Below are positions 33,601-45,451 of a stretch of 64,000 bases of DNA, piece after piece. A program made the translations under genes and the position numbers. Source of the stretch: Tribonema minus (taxonomy: Eukaryota > Sar > Xanthophyceae > Tribonematales > Tribonemataceae). The notes beneath the pieces were generated by a model. That model was not told the origin of the DNA. It did no database searches and worked only from the letters and a program-made list of their open reading frames with translations. Position 1 is the stretch's first letter. The number at the start of each line of letters is the position of its first letter. The stretch covers positions 1,488,001-1,552,000 of the forward strand of contig JAFCMP010000001.1 of NCBI GenBank assembly GCA_017506865.1, in the 5' to 3' direction.

Positions 33601-34288
33601 TGTGCCAAACAAGCTCAAATTTGAGGTCCTTCACAACCTCTACTGTGTTGAAGGGGCGCAGCATTCCAAGATGAGGATGCATAAATGTAAGTGCACCTTG
33701 CACAGACTACACTAGAGCTTATGGGACCACCACTTGCCGCCACTACTAGCATTCCTTGGCAGCTCCTTCCATGGCTCGTCTTAGCTTGGCAACGCACCCA
33801 GTTTGCTGAGGGCCGCTAGTCCTCCCCGCGCCTCCTCCGCTTCATGAACAGGTGTCAGCGGCTTCTGGGCGTAAAAAACACACACACACACATATGGATG
33901 TAGTGGCAAGAACTTCTTATTATGCCATGTTGCTCGTGTAGTTAGTTGCCAAGAAGTGCAAGTAAAGCAAGCTGCCCATCGCTTTGCGGCACCGTCACTG
34001 CAACAGCAGCGCCAACGCTGCTCGTACATTTGCGTGCTGCACACGGCATCACACGCACAGAGTCATGTGCTATCCTCTACTTACTATAAACATGCTCGAC
34101 AAAGATTGCGTGAGGGGAGCTCAAAGATGATACGGTGGGTGCTCAAAGGTCCTATTTGAGAATTCGTGGATGGGCATGTCATGAATCCTATAGCTGAGGT
34201 TTGATATATTTGCAGATTGCAGAAAGCAGGAGAGCATCGTACTTGGCCGTTTTGCTTTACTCTCTGAATAATTTGCTTTGTGGGTGGG
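30690..34288. other. 3.6 kb with no recognisable gene
   Basis: Only short ORFs occur. A minus-strand open frame of 170 codons (31210-30698), Cys- and Ser-rich, lies directly upstream of the second recombinase-like gene and may contain its first exons. Two 100-bp tandem copies lie at 31667-31866 and an (AC)n run at ~33874-33892. From ~34150 the first diverged units of the 128-bp repeat appear, leading into the right arm. Confidence 0.4.
31667..31866. repeat. Tandem duplication, 2 x 100 bp
   Basis: TTACTGCTGTTTGCCATATG begins at 31667 and again at 31767. The units share GTGAAGGGCCA, TAGACATGGGC and TTCAC and diverge towards their ends. Confidence 0.9.
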
Positions 34289-35779
34289 CAGGTCATGAAC
34301 TGCAAGGCTGAAATTGATTATTTCTTGTAAATTGCAAAATCAGGAGAGCGTCATGCCCTGCCCGTTTTGCTTTTGTTTTGTGGATATTATGTTGGCATTG
34401 AAGATTTCTGAAAGGGGCATGACACAAACTTCATAGTTGAAGTTCAGTGATGCGCAAAAATGTTCCTTTCGCACGAGGCAGTGTCATGTATACTTAGCCG
34501 TTCCTCTTGCATGAGGCAGTGTCATTAATACTTGGCCAATGCTTCACAACATCCCAACTGTGTTGAAGAGGCGCTGCCTCGAGAGATGAACAAAATAGCA
34601 CACTCATAGCTATCACGTAAAGCTGCATATGTGCAAGGTAACCATGTGCAAACCACACAAAAGTGTATGGTGCAGCCACTCACCGCCGTCCTAGCATCCC
34701 TGAGAGCAAAAATTACTGCCTGTGTTATCTGCCAGTGGGCAGAACAAAATTGGTAATATGAAAACTAGGGCGGTTGTAGTAATGCTTGCTATGTATTTGA
34801 AGCTGAATGCTGCTGCGCACGCAGCTGCAAAACCAGCAGCGCCGTCTCCACCAAGAGCCAGCAGCAGCAGCAGGCTGCAATACTACTTTCAAAGTGCAGC
34901 GGCACAATGAGCGTACCCAACGCTTGCGCCGCCATGGCGAGGTTGACAGCAGAGCCATTTAACAGCTGGCAGACAACGCTCACTCGACGCTTTCTGCGTG
35001 ACGTTTGGTGCAAGCATCATTGCGCTACAGGTGCTGCACCGACTACTCGACAGCAGAGCGTTAGCCATCTTCGTCAACTAAGATCTGAGGCGCTCATATG
35101 TGAAATGGTAGGTAGGCCTGTGCGTAGCCCGTGTGCTGCATGCGCTCTGCATACTACGTAAAATGGAGTGTTCAGCCACCTGCAATTAGGGCATGCCTCT
35201 GAGGCTCTTGTATTTGCAATGGTATGCAGGCCTGTGCATGGCATCCATGTGCTACATGCGCTCTGCGTACTACTTGAAAGCAGAGTGTTCAGCAGCCTGC
35301 AACCAGGGCATGCGTCTGAGGCTCTCATGACATGGTTCGGTAAGCTTGTAGGTGATGGCTGGTGTGCTACATGTGCCTGGATACTACTTGAAAGCAGAGC
35401 GTTCAGCCACGTTCAACTCGGGCATGCCCCTGAGACTTTCGTATATGATATGCTGGAGGTAACTTGTGTATGGGGTCTGGTACGCAATACCGCTGTTGCA
35501 AAGATTCCCTGACCAGGCCCACAGATTCGTGGACGGACTCGTTATGAACTTCAGAGCTGAGGTTGAAATACTCCTTGCAAGTTACAGATATCAGGAGAGT
35601 GCCATGCCCTGGCATTTTTGCTTTCGCTCCTTGAAGACTATTTGACGCAACGATTCGTCAATGGGCACGTCATGAACTTCAAAGTTGAGCTTTAATATTT
35701 CTTGCAAATTGCAGAAATCAGGAGAGCGTCGTACCCTGGTCTGCTTGCCTTTGCTCTATAGCAACTGGGCCCACCATAG

Positions 35780-38650
35780 ATTCGCGCATAGGCGCCTAGG
35801 CAGGCAGGCAGGTTGTCACGCTGTAATTGGTTGCTGATCCTTCTTGAGCAGCTCGCTGCCTGTGTATGACCGTACTACAAGGCAAGCGAGTTGAGCAGCT
35901 GGCTAGTGACCAGTATCTGTAGTACCGGCCATATAGAAGGCAAGCAATTTCAGCAGCTGCCTAGGCACCTAGGCAGGCAGGCAGGCAAGCTGCCCAGCTG
36001 TGCTCTTCCATGTATGTGGCTGCCAAACCTCGTGAACAGCTTGCTTGCCTGTGCAAGTCCATAATAGGTGGCAAGCAAGTGGAACAGCTGCCCAGTCGCC
36101 TGGTGTCTTGAGGCAAGCAAGTGCAGCAGCTGCCTAGGTGCCTAGGAAGGCAAGCAGGCTGTCTAGTCATAGTGATTCATGCATGGACATGTCATGAACT
36201 TCATACTATTTGAGGTTGAATATTCCTTGCAAATTACAGAAATCAGGATTTTCGTACCCTGGCCTTTTTGCTTGTGCTCTATGGAAACTACGTTCGTGTT
36301 GAGATTGTGCATGGGCATGTCATGAACTTCAATGTTGAGGTATAATATTTTTGCAACTTGCAGAAATCAGGAGAGCGTCGTACCCTGGTCTATTTGCCTT
36401 TGCTCTATAACAACTAGGCCCAAAGATATGTGGATGGGCGCCTAGGCAGGCAGGCAGGCAGGCAGTCACGCTGTAAGTGGCTGCTGAACCTTCGTGAGCC
36501 TGCGTATGACCATACTACAAGGCAAGTGAGTTGAGCAGCTGGCTGTGACCTGTATCCGTATTACCGGCCGTACAGAAGGCAAGCAACTTCCGCAGCTGCC
36601 TAGGCCCGTAGGCAGGCAGGCAGGCGAGCTGCCCCTGTATGCTCTTCAATGTACCTGGTTGCTGAACCTCCTGAGCAGCTTGCTCGCCTGTGTAAGTCAG
36701 TGGTAGAAGGCAAGCAAGTGGAACAGCTGCCCAGTCGCCTAGTGTCTTGAGGCAAGCAGGTGCAGCAGCTGCCCAGGTGCCTAGGTTGGCAAGCAGGCTC
36801 TCTCTAGTCATAAATTTATGGATACACATGTCATGAACTTAATAGTCGAGATTAAATATTCCTTGCAAAGTACAGAAATCAGGATTGTCGTACTCTGGCC
36901 TTTTTGCTTTTGCTGTATGGAATCTACCTTGGTGCTTGAATTTGTGGATGGGCATGTCATGAACTTCAATGTTGAGGTTTGATATTTTTTTGCATAATGC
37001 AGAAATCAGGAGAGCGTCTTACCCTGATCTTTTCGCTGTTGCTCTATGGCAACTGGGCCCGAAGATTCATGGATGGGCGCCTAAGCAGGCAGGCAGGCAG
37101 GCACGCTGTCGCGCTGTAAGTGGCTGCGGAACCTGCTGCCGCCTGTGTTTGACAGTACTACAAGGCAAGCGAGTTGAGCAACCGGTTAGTGACCTGCATC
37201 CGTATTACCGGCAGTACAGAAGGCAAGAAACTTCAGCAGCTGCCTAGGCACCTAGGGCAGCCAGGCAAGCTGCCCCTCTGTGCTCTGCAATGTATGTGGT
37301 GGCTGAACCTTCTTGAGCAGCTTGCTCGCGTGTGTGAGTCTGCAATAGGAGGGAAGCAAGTGGTACAGCTGCCCAGTCGCCTAGTGTCTTGAGGCAAGCA
37401 AGTACAGCAGCTGCCCACGTGCCTATGTAGGCAGGCAGGCTCTCTCTGGCAATCAACATCATACTAAAGCTTACACTCCTACTTGCGCTCGCAAGTGTTG
37501 CATTCTATATTTTTCTGCATCTTCACACAATCTTCAAAGTTGAGGATGAATATTCGTACTCAGGATTGCAAATATCAGAAAAGCGTCCTGCCCTGGCCTT
37601 TTCGCTTTCGCTCTGTGGCGACTGGGCCGGAAGATTCGTGGATGAACGCTTAGACAGGCAAGCAGGCTGTCCCGCAAAAAGAAGTTGCTAGACAGCTTGC
37701 ATCCTGTCTGTGACCTATATTGGGAGCAAACAAATGAAGCAGCTGCCTAATCACCTTTCACCGCATCACCAGCCGTATTGGAAGGCAAGCAACGTTGACA
37801 ATATGCAGGCAGGCAAGCTGCCCACTTTGCTGTCCGGTGCGAGTGATTGCTGAACCTCCTTGAGCAGCTTGCTGGCCTGTGTAAATTTGTAATGGGGGCA
37901 AGCAATTGTAGCAGCTATATAATTGCCTATGACAGTGTTACGGACCGTATAGGGAGGCAAGCAGTTGCAGCAGCTACCTACAGCCTAGGCAGGCAGGCAA
38001 CCTGTCCAAACTTCCTCTGCGATATATGCAATTGCTGCGCGTTTTTGAGCAGCTTGCTCGCCTGTGTACGACAATGTTGGCAGGCAAGCAAGGGAAGCAA
38101 TCTCACCGCCCTCCGTTGCCCGCCTCGGTGCTGCTGCTGCCGCTGCCCGCGTCAAAGAGCTCCTTTTGAAACCGCAAGCACCTCAAGCTCCTCCGTCGCT
38201 GGCTGCTGCCGTCGCCTCCTCTTTATCGTTAGCTTTCCATGCATGCAAACACCGCTGCGGCACAAAAACTCTCTCTCGATAACCGCCTGCGCTACGCTTT
38301 GTTGCCTGCCTGCCTGCCAGCCTGCCTGCCTGCCTTCTGCCTGTCTGCCTGCCTGCCTGCCGGCCTGCCTGCCTAGGCGCCCAGGAAATGGTAAGCTGTG
38401 CCTCTTTGTATGTTGATGCAAGAGTTTGCTGTTTGCTTATGTACGGCAAATCAGGAGAGAGTACAGCTTGTACACAACTCGTGCCTGCCTGCCTGCCTGC
38501 CTGTCTGCCTAGATGCCTAGGTACTGATTTGCATTCGTTGTCCTTGCGACCAGAGAACCTTCTTTGCGCAGGCCGGGCCGGTTCGCGCGTCTAAACAATA
38601 AATCCGGCCTAGCCAGTTTACGACTGCCTAGGCGCCTAGGCAGGCAGGCA
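35780..38650. repeat. Hairpin module array (CCTAGGCGCCTAGG family), right arm
   Basis: Palindromic cores lie near 35790, 35960, 36440, 36600, 37080, 37240, 37420, 37985, 38370, 38515 and 38624-38643 (a perfect 20-bp palindrome). Long (GCCT)n tracts lie at 38300-38375 and 38480-38505. No gene is supported. Confidence 0.8.
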
Positions 38651-38660
38651 GACATACAGT

Positions 38661-40596
38661 ACGGACAGTAGGGTCAGGGGTGCGGCTTACAGGCTGCAGT
38701 ACGACGCCATTGGCGACCCGGCCGAGCCGCAAAGGCTGGTGCTGCAGGCGTTAAGCAGCATCGACACCACACTAGCAGCTGTTGCATACGGCACTGGCGT
38801 TGTCTCAGTGAAGCTGAAAAATCAGCTGAGCTTTGCGAAGCACGCCCGCGATGTGCAGGGAGCTCTCAGCACTACCACCATCACCATCTCGACGCCCACC
38901 ATGCACAGCAAACTAGATCCCAGATCCGCCATCTTCGCGAGCCTACCAGCCGTTTCTGCACCAGCAACTATGGTGACCGCTTCTGTGGAACCAGTTTCTG
39001 CAACCACACTCTCTCCCACCGCCATCGAGGAGGACACTTGCTTGAGGTATGTGGAAAGGCACCAGCTCGTGCAGTGGGAGGGTTACGTCGTCAAAATCAC
39101 CATCTCCCCAACACTCTTGAGGCGATTTGTGGTTGATGGTCCGCAGGGGGCGAAATTTTTCAATGATACGACAGGAGAGGTAAGCGCAAGCGGTACTGCG
39201 CCCGCATGCTCGCCATCATGTGCTGTCCGTGGTCTGAGCCCTCACTGCCAGTTGACCATTACCCCAACCCTCTCCCGAACCCGCAACTGGTGTTGTCCCC
39301 TCTCCCAGGTGTTGTACCCAGGCGACTCCGTACCCAAAGCCGTCAACCTTCGCGAAGATGGATGGTGTCATTTGAGCGACCTTTGCGACTACCATGACTC
39401 GCTTCACAATCCCCTCTTGCACGAGTTCAGCGATGAAGTGGGCCTGTGCCAGCGCCTGCGAAGCGCCATTGCCGTGGCGCTGCGATCATCATGGAGGAGC
39501 GCCAGCAGCCACGAGCGCCGCATGTCGTCCTCTTTGTCAAGACTCGCAACAAGCCCACCTTCGACACCCTAACTTCATTTCTCAGCAACCTCGACAAGGT
39601 GCTGAGCACTGTGCACGTCCCGTGCTTCGAGTTGCATGTCACACCATCCCTCTTCCGAATCGTCGACAAACACGCCATCCACAACTTCGGCCCACGCGAC
39701 TATGCGGTGGTGTCATCTGATGGGCTGCGCACGCTATGGCCTCTAGCCACCGACTTCTTCGTACCCGCCCGCACGTTCAGCCAGGGTCTCAGCATCCTCA
39801 ACAAGAAGCTTGCGACCCAGCTCTCCCAACGGGCAGTAGCGCGGCTTGCGGGAGCGTACCAGTCTACAGATGCCAACGCCGTTATGGAGTGTCTGGTGAA
39901 CATTGCGCCAGGTGCACCGATTCAAGCATGGCGTGCGCTGCAGCAGTTGCAGCAAGCCGATGGGATTGCAGCAGTCCGCACACGTTTGGAGGCAATCACG
40001 CATGGCTTGGCTCTGCAGGACACACAGCGACTGCAGCAGCGGGTGGAGCAGCAGCAGCTCCGCCATCAAAGCTTAGAGGCAGCGTATTTGCAGTACCGTG
40101 AGCAGTGTGAGCGCCAGCACACGGAGTTGCGGAGGTTGGTGAAGGAGGTGCAGCGGGCGATAGCAGCAGAGAGAAGCGCTTTGAGCGAGCTGCGGGAGAA
40201 AGAGGCAGTGGTGACTATGCGCCGCTCGGAGGTGCAAGAGCTGGTGAGTGCAGAGAGCGGCTGGGTACAGCGCTTTGAGTCCTTGTGCAAGAAAATTGAA
40301 GCCTTGGAGCGCAGCGTGCAAGAGGAGGTGTGGGGGCTCATGGACCGTGTTAACGCACGAGATGAGAGGGTTAAGGCATTGCGGCAATAAAAAATTTGCT
40401 TAGAGACATGCAGCAGCTACACTGTGCGTGTCAGAGGCTTGACAGCCAGCAGACAGGTTTTAAAAGCGCACAGGCGCACCGCCTCATGCTGGTGGCAGAC
40501 GAGAGCAAGCTTGAGGCATCCATGGATGAACTCCTTCTTCAGCTGCAAGCCCACGCGCGTGAGATTGGGTACAATGCGGTTCTCAACAGGTTGTAA
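38661..40596 (+). pseudogene. Coiled-coil protein family, copy C (least broken)
   Basis: The frame runs from an ACG at 38661 (ATG in copy A) just after a perfect palindrome, through RGAAYRLQYDAIGDP, LKNQLSFAKHA and VERHQLVQWEGY to TTGEV. A GT-AG intron follows (39180-39308). The second part reads LYPGDSVPK, then IIMEERQQ, VLFVKTRNKPTFDTL and LATDFFVP, and the Q/E/R-rich coiled coil starts at ~40020. It is disrupted twice: about 22 bases are missing at ~39483 (present in copies A and B), and 8 extra bases, TAAAAAAT, at 40388-40395 introduce a stop. After the insertion the frame resumes and ends at 40596. Function unknown; no Walker or other catalytic motif is seen. Its equal position in both arms shows that it belongs to the repeated unit. 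Confidence 0.75.
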
Positions 40597-40936
40597 ATGC
40601 ACAGACAGTTCTGATCGAAGTATGAAGTTTTTCCATACATTATGTGGTGCATGCATGTGTTCCCATTTGCAAGCATGCATTGCGTGTCTTCTTGCATTGA
40701 TGCATGCTTCGGCGCCTCGCCTAGGCAGACAGGCAGGCTGCCCCACTTTGCTCTTGAATGCAAGAGGTTGCTGGACCTTCTTTGAGCAGCTTGCTTGCGT
40801 GTTCTGTAGTTGGAGACAAGTTTGTTGAGGGCTACCTAGGTGCCTAGGCAGTCAGGCGGGCTATCCCTCTTTGCTCATCAATGCACACTTCGTCGCAGCG
40901 GCATCACACATGCGGGATTATAACTTGTTACAGAGC

Positions 40937-42420
40937 CCGTCCTCTTGTCATGGCGCGGCATCCCCTTTGCACAGGCAGAACACCTGAGGTTCATGTCACT
41001 ACTGATGCACTCCTGTCACTATTACAATAAGCTACGTGTCCAAAAGCCATTGATTCACCCCACAACTGGTCATTGTGTTCCCAGCTTCCAGGTTGCTACG
41101 AATTTCCACTTGCAAATGGCAGCTTAACAACAGTTATGACAAGGTCATACTGGTCCGTGAGCGTGTTTCTTGCATACCACCATACAAATGACAGGCATCA
41201 TTGCGGCCGTTGCACATGCTGCAGAGCAAACAGCGTCAGTTAATTCAACAGCTGGCTCCGATCAGCAATTGACACCAGCAAGCATCAGCACATGAAGGAG
41301 GATTGTGACAACCGTTTCCGGAAGTTATGGCGCATGAAGTATTGTCATAATCACACATTTTTCACCAACGTATTCACCGCATTTCCGTGTGTTCATGTTG
41401 AGAAGAACTGCAATAGTGTACAATCACTGCTGCACTGCGTGTTATGAAGCAACAGGTCAATGAACTACAGTGCACCATGGCCCATCGCGCCAGTGCTCTG
41501 AAGGTTCATTTAGGTAATGAGCAGAGGGCATGATTGCGGCCCCTTCCGCTAACGAGCTTTCGGTTCTGATGGTGGTTTTTACCCACGGTAAACTTAGCTC
41601 ATTTTCAAAGCAGTGACGTTGCAGTGCTGCATACGCACAAACTCCTGCATCTGAGCCACAGCCTGTGCACCTACAGAAAAAAGGCACTGCAGCCATGTCA
41701 TGTAAGGTAACACTGTGAAAACTCAGGCATCAAGTACTTGTGACTACGCTGCCTGTGTGCTGTATGTGCATTCTTTGACAGCGGCTCCTTGCGTGCTTTA
41801 CTTTGACGTGGGCTTTTCACGTGCATGCGACAGGCAGGGGTTCAAATACCACCAAACCATCAAATTTTAGTTGAGAAAATGACTTCTTTGTGCGCTAGGA
41901 AAGTAAGCTTGTGCTTTTTGCTGTTGTTTTGGCACACGAAGGAACGGTGCTGGCGCACACGATCACAGAAACGCATCCACGACGCAACACCGCTCGCAGT
42001 CGGCACAGTCTTTGTGATATCTGCCAGCTCAGAATGCTCAGGGTCACCACACGCCAACCTGCAACGCGCCTCACTAGCAGATGACGTGCCTGCTCTCTTG
42101 AAATGGAGGACGGCCTCTTCTTGATATGCCACACAGCTGTCAAGCACATGCAGGGAATTCAAACCTAACCGCATAATGAAGTGTTTGAAAGGGCCGCAAT
42201 GGAGGCCGCTCTGTTTGAACAGAGCCATGTCCGAGTAGTGCCGATGCCAGGGGCGCCGTGCAATCAAGCACGTGTACATCATGCACATACGCTATGACAC
42301 GCGCTGCGAGCTTCTATGCTAGCGGCCTGCTCAGTTCCACAACCATCTGTTTCTTGTTGACTGCGGCTCTGCGCTTCACCTGTGCCCCTTACCCCATGTG
42401 CGCAGGGCTGAGTGCATCGC
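40937..42420. other. Right flank, no assignable gene
   Basis: Directly outside the right arm. Minus-strand frames at 42288-41860 (142 codons, e.g. HSELADITKTVPTASGV) and 41696-41457 look mildly protein-like but show no domain. They could be exons of a host gene on the same strand as the fragment at 158-621, which would make the ~40-kb block an insertion in that gene. This is not established. Confidence 0.25.
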
Positions 42421-42900
42421 CAGGTCCTTGACTTAAAGATAGTATACCACTAGTACACTTCCTGTCATGTGCTTAGAATCGCAACTCCATGCCAGCAGGT
42501 GGCTTGTGCAACTTCGAGGTTTTGATGTACAAAAACATTTGCCAAGAACTACAGGACAGTCACCCAAAGCTGTGGCGTTCTGCTGCAATGCCGCTCATAA
42601 CCCCCTCACCGCCCCCCGCAAACCCCACCGCTGCATCACCATCCCGCGCTGCCATTCAACCCCTCCCCCTCATAAATGAGGCATGTGTGATGCGGATGGC
42701 AAGCTTGCGCGAATGAAAGACTTGGCTAGTGCCGCCAATGCGTGCAAGCTGATACCTCCCTCACTGGCAGCGACTCCAACTCTTTCAATGTTGAAAGCAC
42801 AGGAGCACAACTGCACGGGTTTATCTACATTTGAAACCGACCAATTGATTGTGCCGCCCATGCAGTACACATATGTCCATTTTATCAGCTACCATACGTT
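42420..42900 (-). pseudogene. Gene fragment, inverted duplicate of 44860-45200
   Basis: The minus strand reads LHALAALAKSFIRASLP, matching FHALAALAKPFIRAG in the plus strand at 44.88 kb. The non-coding parts also match (GCAACTCCATGCCAGCAGGT against the reverse complement near 45130). The sequence beyond the shared helix differs and the frame is not maintained, so this copy looks dead. Confidence 0.5.
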
Positions 42901-43044
42901 CCTGCAACGTTATTGTACCCTGTAGCGTAGTGTGCGCTCAGCCATGCTGGCCTGCAGGTGATCATGCTTTTTGCAGCATCAGTGCATGCCACCAATGCGC
43001 ACTAGAGTAGATACTAGATACTGCGCACTCCACCACCACCACCT

Positions 43045-43140
43045 GTTAGCAGTAATCACTCCTTATCAATCAGCGTATTGCAGATGGCACTCAGCAGCAA
43101 TCACTCCTTATCAATCAGCGTATTGTAGATGGCACTCTTG
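43045..43140. repeat. Tandem duplication, 2 x ~45 bp
   Basis: AGCAGTAATCACTCCTTATC and AGCAGCAATCACTCCTTATC start two adjacent units that both continue AATCAGCGTATTG and AGATGGCACTC. Confidence 0.9.
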
Positions 43141-44500
43141 TGTTTGTGGGTGAAAGGAACATGCTACAATGTGGTGAACCAGTAAAGACAGGAAGAAATT
43201 CAGTTATGAAGGGAAGTGAGGAATTTGGAGGGGACAGAATGGGATGCACTGTGGTTAGAAGTAGCAGTGTAAGATAATGTACTCGTATTCTCGCATTGAA
43301 AAGGGCAGCTTAGTTAATGTACACTCAGGTTCAATGTAGTTGATGTTAAGACAAACACCAACTGTAGGGCACGCACATTTGCAAGCATTTGCAACATCTA
43401 CTTTTCAAGAAGCAGAATGTAGCAGTGCTTAGATATCCGCCACTGTATGCAGAAGGGCGATGGGGTGATGACTGAAGCAGGAATAGGATGACAAATCAGC
43501 TCGTGCAGCATTGACTTGGCTTAGAAGTTGACCTCACAACCTTTCCATACTGTGCTGGAGGACTGCGGGCCTGGGGGAGAGGGGAGAGGGCAGGGGGTGG
43601 AGGGTGGAGGATCTCAGTGCGTATCACAATGCGCATTGTGCTAGCTTGAAAGGTGGTGCTGCAGTCCGTGGGTTTCACTTGAAATTCGCAACTGAAGAAA
43701 GTGCAAGAAACAGGCAGAGAGCACTGCACAGCGGCACACATTCTCTATAGTTCTGGACCTGCATACAAAACGAGAGATTGGCAATGTAGCGGAAGCAGTA
43801 AGGCTAAACAGCGTTACCCGCCCCATATCAGCGGGTCAGAGCGTCTTAAGGGCAGCACAAGCCTTTCATGAAGTCGTACCGGTGTGCCGCTCTCAGTCCT
43901 GCAATTCACACACGAAGTTGCGTGATGCCGACTGCAACATGTATTGAGGTCATTCTCTGCGCGTTCGCGTATGGAAGTAATAGAGGGGTTGAGGGTGAAG
44001 TGCAAACTTTTGCTCTGAGCCCTTCAGTACTTCAGAGAATGTTGCACAACAGGAGGGAACCCTGAAGTGAGTGGCATTAAACAGGTATTAGCATTCACCA
44101 CTATACGCATTGCAGTATAAGGGTTACCTGGGTCTTTGAATTCACTTTGTACATCGCGCTGACGCTGCACGACATACAGCACCTCAGCTGTATGTAATTG
44201 CTTTCTCCTTCATGGGCGTGCTCGACCTGCAAGTGTATATGTGCTCTTAGTGCAACTGTATTCTTACAGCTGAAGCGCAAAAAGCAGCATGTGCTTGCGC
44301 CACCCAGGTTAGGCAAAGCAGATCATACCATGGTGCATGCCAGCTTGTCAAATTGTAGCTGAGCACGTTGAAACAGTCCACTGTACGAAATAGAGAAAGA
44401 AGGTATACAAATGATAATTTAGCATTCCACACTAATGCAGTGACAATGTACAATATATTCTTGTATGAAGCAGGGTTAAGCAAGATCCCGCCAGGCACAT
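43141..44500. other. Gene-poor stretch
   Basis: No ORF longer than ~83 codons and no recognisable domain. A purine-rich run (GGGGGAGAGGGGAGAGGGCA) lies at ~43573-43595. Nothing else is supported. Confidence 0.4.
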
Positions 44501-44507
44501 AGACATC

Positions 44508-45071
44508 GTGCTACCGCAAAATGAAGGAGCGTTTGGAGGTGGAGGGGGGGGAGAGGATAACGAGGGGGGCGGCCAGGGCGAGGAGCAGGGGGACAGGAGG
44601 CTGTGCGAGCTGATGCTTGACGTTAGCGTGGTGGAGGCGCAGTGTGCTAGTCACCACAAGGATGCCGCACGCGACCCAAAGAGCTGCAGCGACAAGCGCG
44701 AGAAGCAAAAGAAGGACCACTATTCTGAGTTTTACGACCAGGATTGCTATGTATACCCTTGCCACTGTGGCTATCGGGTCCTTCGTTTATCTCGGGGGGG
44801 AAGCAGTTCAGGTGGTGGAAGCAATGGCGAACGCATGCGTACGCGGCTCTGGATTTTAGGGGTGAGGAGGGAGGCATGAGCTTTCACGCATTGGCGGCGC
44901 TGGCTAAACCTTTCATCCGCGCAGGCTTGTCTTCACTGCAGATGGCCTTGTCAGTAAGGGTGAGGGCATACTTCGCAGCACAATGTGGCGACGCAGCAGC
45001 GGGCTTAGCAGAGGGTGGTTTGGGAGTTATGAGCGGAGCTGCAGTGGAAGGCCCTGGCGACAGCAATAGGT
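44508..45071 (+). CDS. Unknown gene, candidate exons
   Basis: The best-supported part is 44874-45071, open in one frame: GEEGGMSFHALAALAKPF, then AYFAAQCGDAAAGLAEGG, then SGAAVEGPGDSN, ending at a donor-like AATAGGTAAAT. The inverted copy at 42.4-42.9 kb shares the ALAALAK helix, which argues for coding. Upstream, a frame at 44508-44879 gives a G/E-rich start and a basic middle; another frame reads IAMYTLATVAIGSFVYLGG, a possible membrane segment. The exon order is unresolved and the family unknown. Confidence 0.3.
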
Positions 45072-45451
45072 AAATTTTCTGTTTTTGCACACATTTGTGT
45101 AGATTAGTTTTTGGCATTGCACAAGCCAACGATGGAGTTGCGATCCTAAGCGCATGATAACAAAAAGTATGAAGAAGGAACAATGTACACAAATACTCAG
45201 GTCAAAATATGCACGCTTCACGTACATTGGGCTCGTGAATAGACCAAGCAGCCTACACAGGGATGAGACATAGTTGAGACAAAGCAGATTCTCTTCTTAA
45301 TAAAGTACATCAGCACAATACACTGTGAACCATGCAATGAAATGCACTTGCGCTCTACATGAGTACTGCGGCAAACAAATGCAACTAATTCAGAATTAAT
45401 ACTTCTGACAGGACCTGCCCCAATTAGCAGTTCTGTGAGTCGCATCAGCAC

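Larger units (their letters stand above)
34289..40936. repeat. Right long inverted arm (6.65 kb)
   Basis: This is the reverse-complement counterpart of 672-6721. From inside out: 128-bp units, the 34560-35060 segment, three ~115-bp tandem units (35070-35440), hairpin modules alternating with 128-bp units (35500-38650), coiled-coil gene copy C, then two hairpin modules and the outer end at TGTTACAGAG (~40936). It is about 600 bases longer than the left arm because some modules are present only here. Confidence 0.85.

Noticed and set aside
6722..34288. A Polinton or virophage genome
   Set aside because: The integrase fits, but no major or minor capsid, packaging ATPase, protease or DNA polymerase was found in any frame. 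Kept only as a hypothesis for the block.
38300..38375. Telomeric repeat
   Set aside because: The GCCT runs are not telomere-like and belong to the palindromic hairpin modules.
38739..40390. GTPase (GBP/atlastin-like) identity for the coiled-coil family
   Set aside because: The helical tail invited the idea, but no P-loop or other G-box motif is present in any copy.
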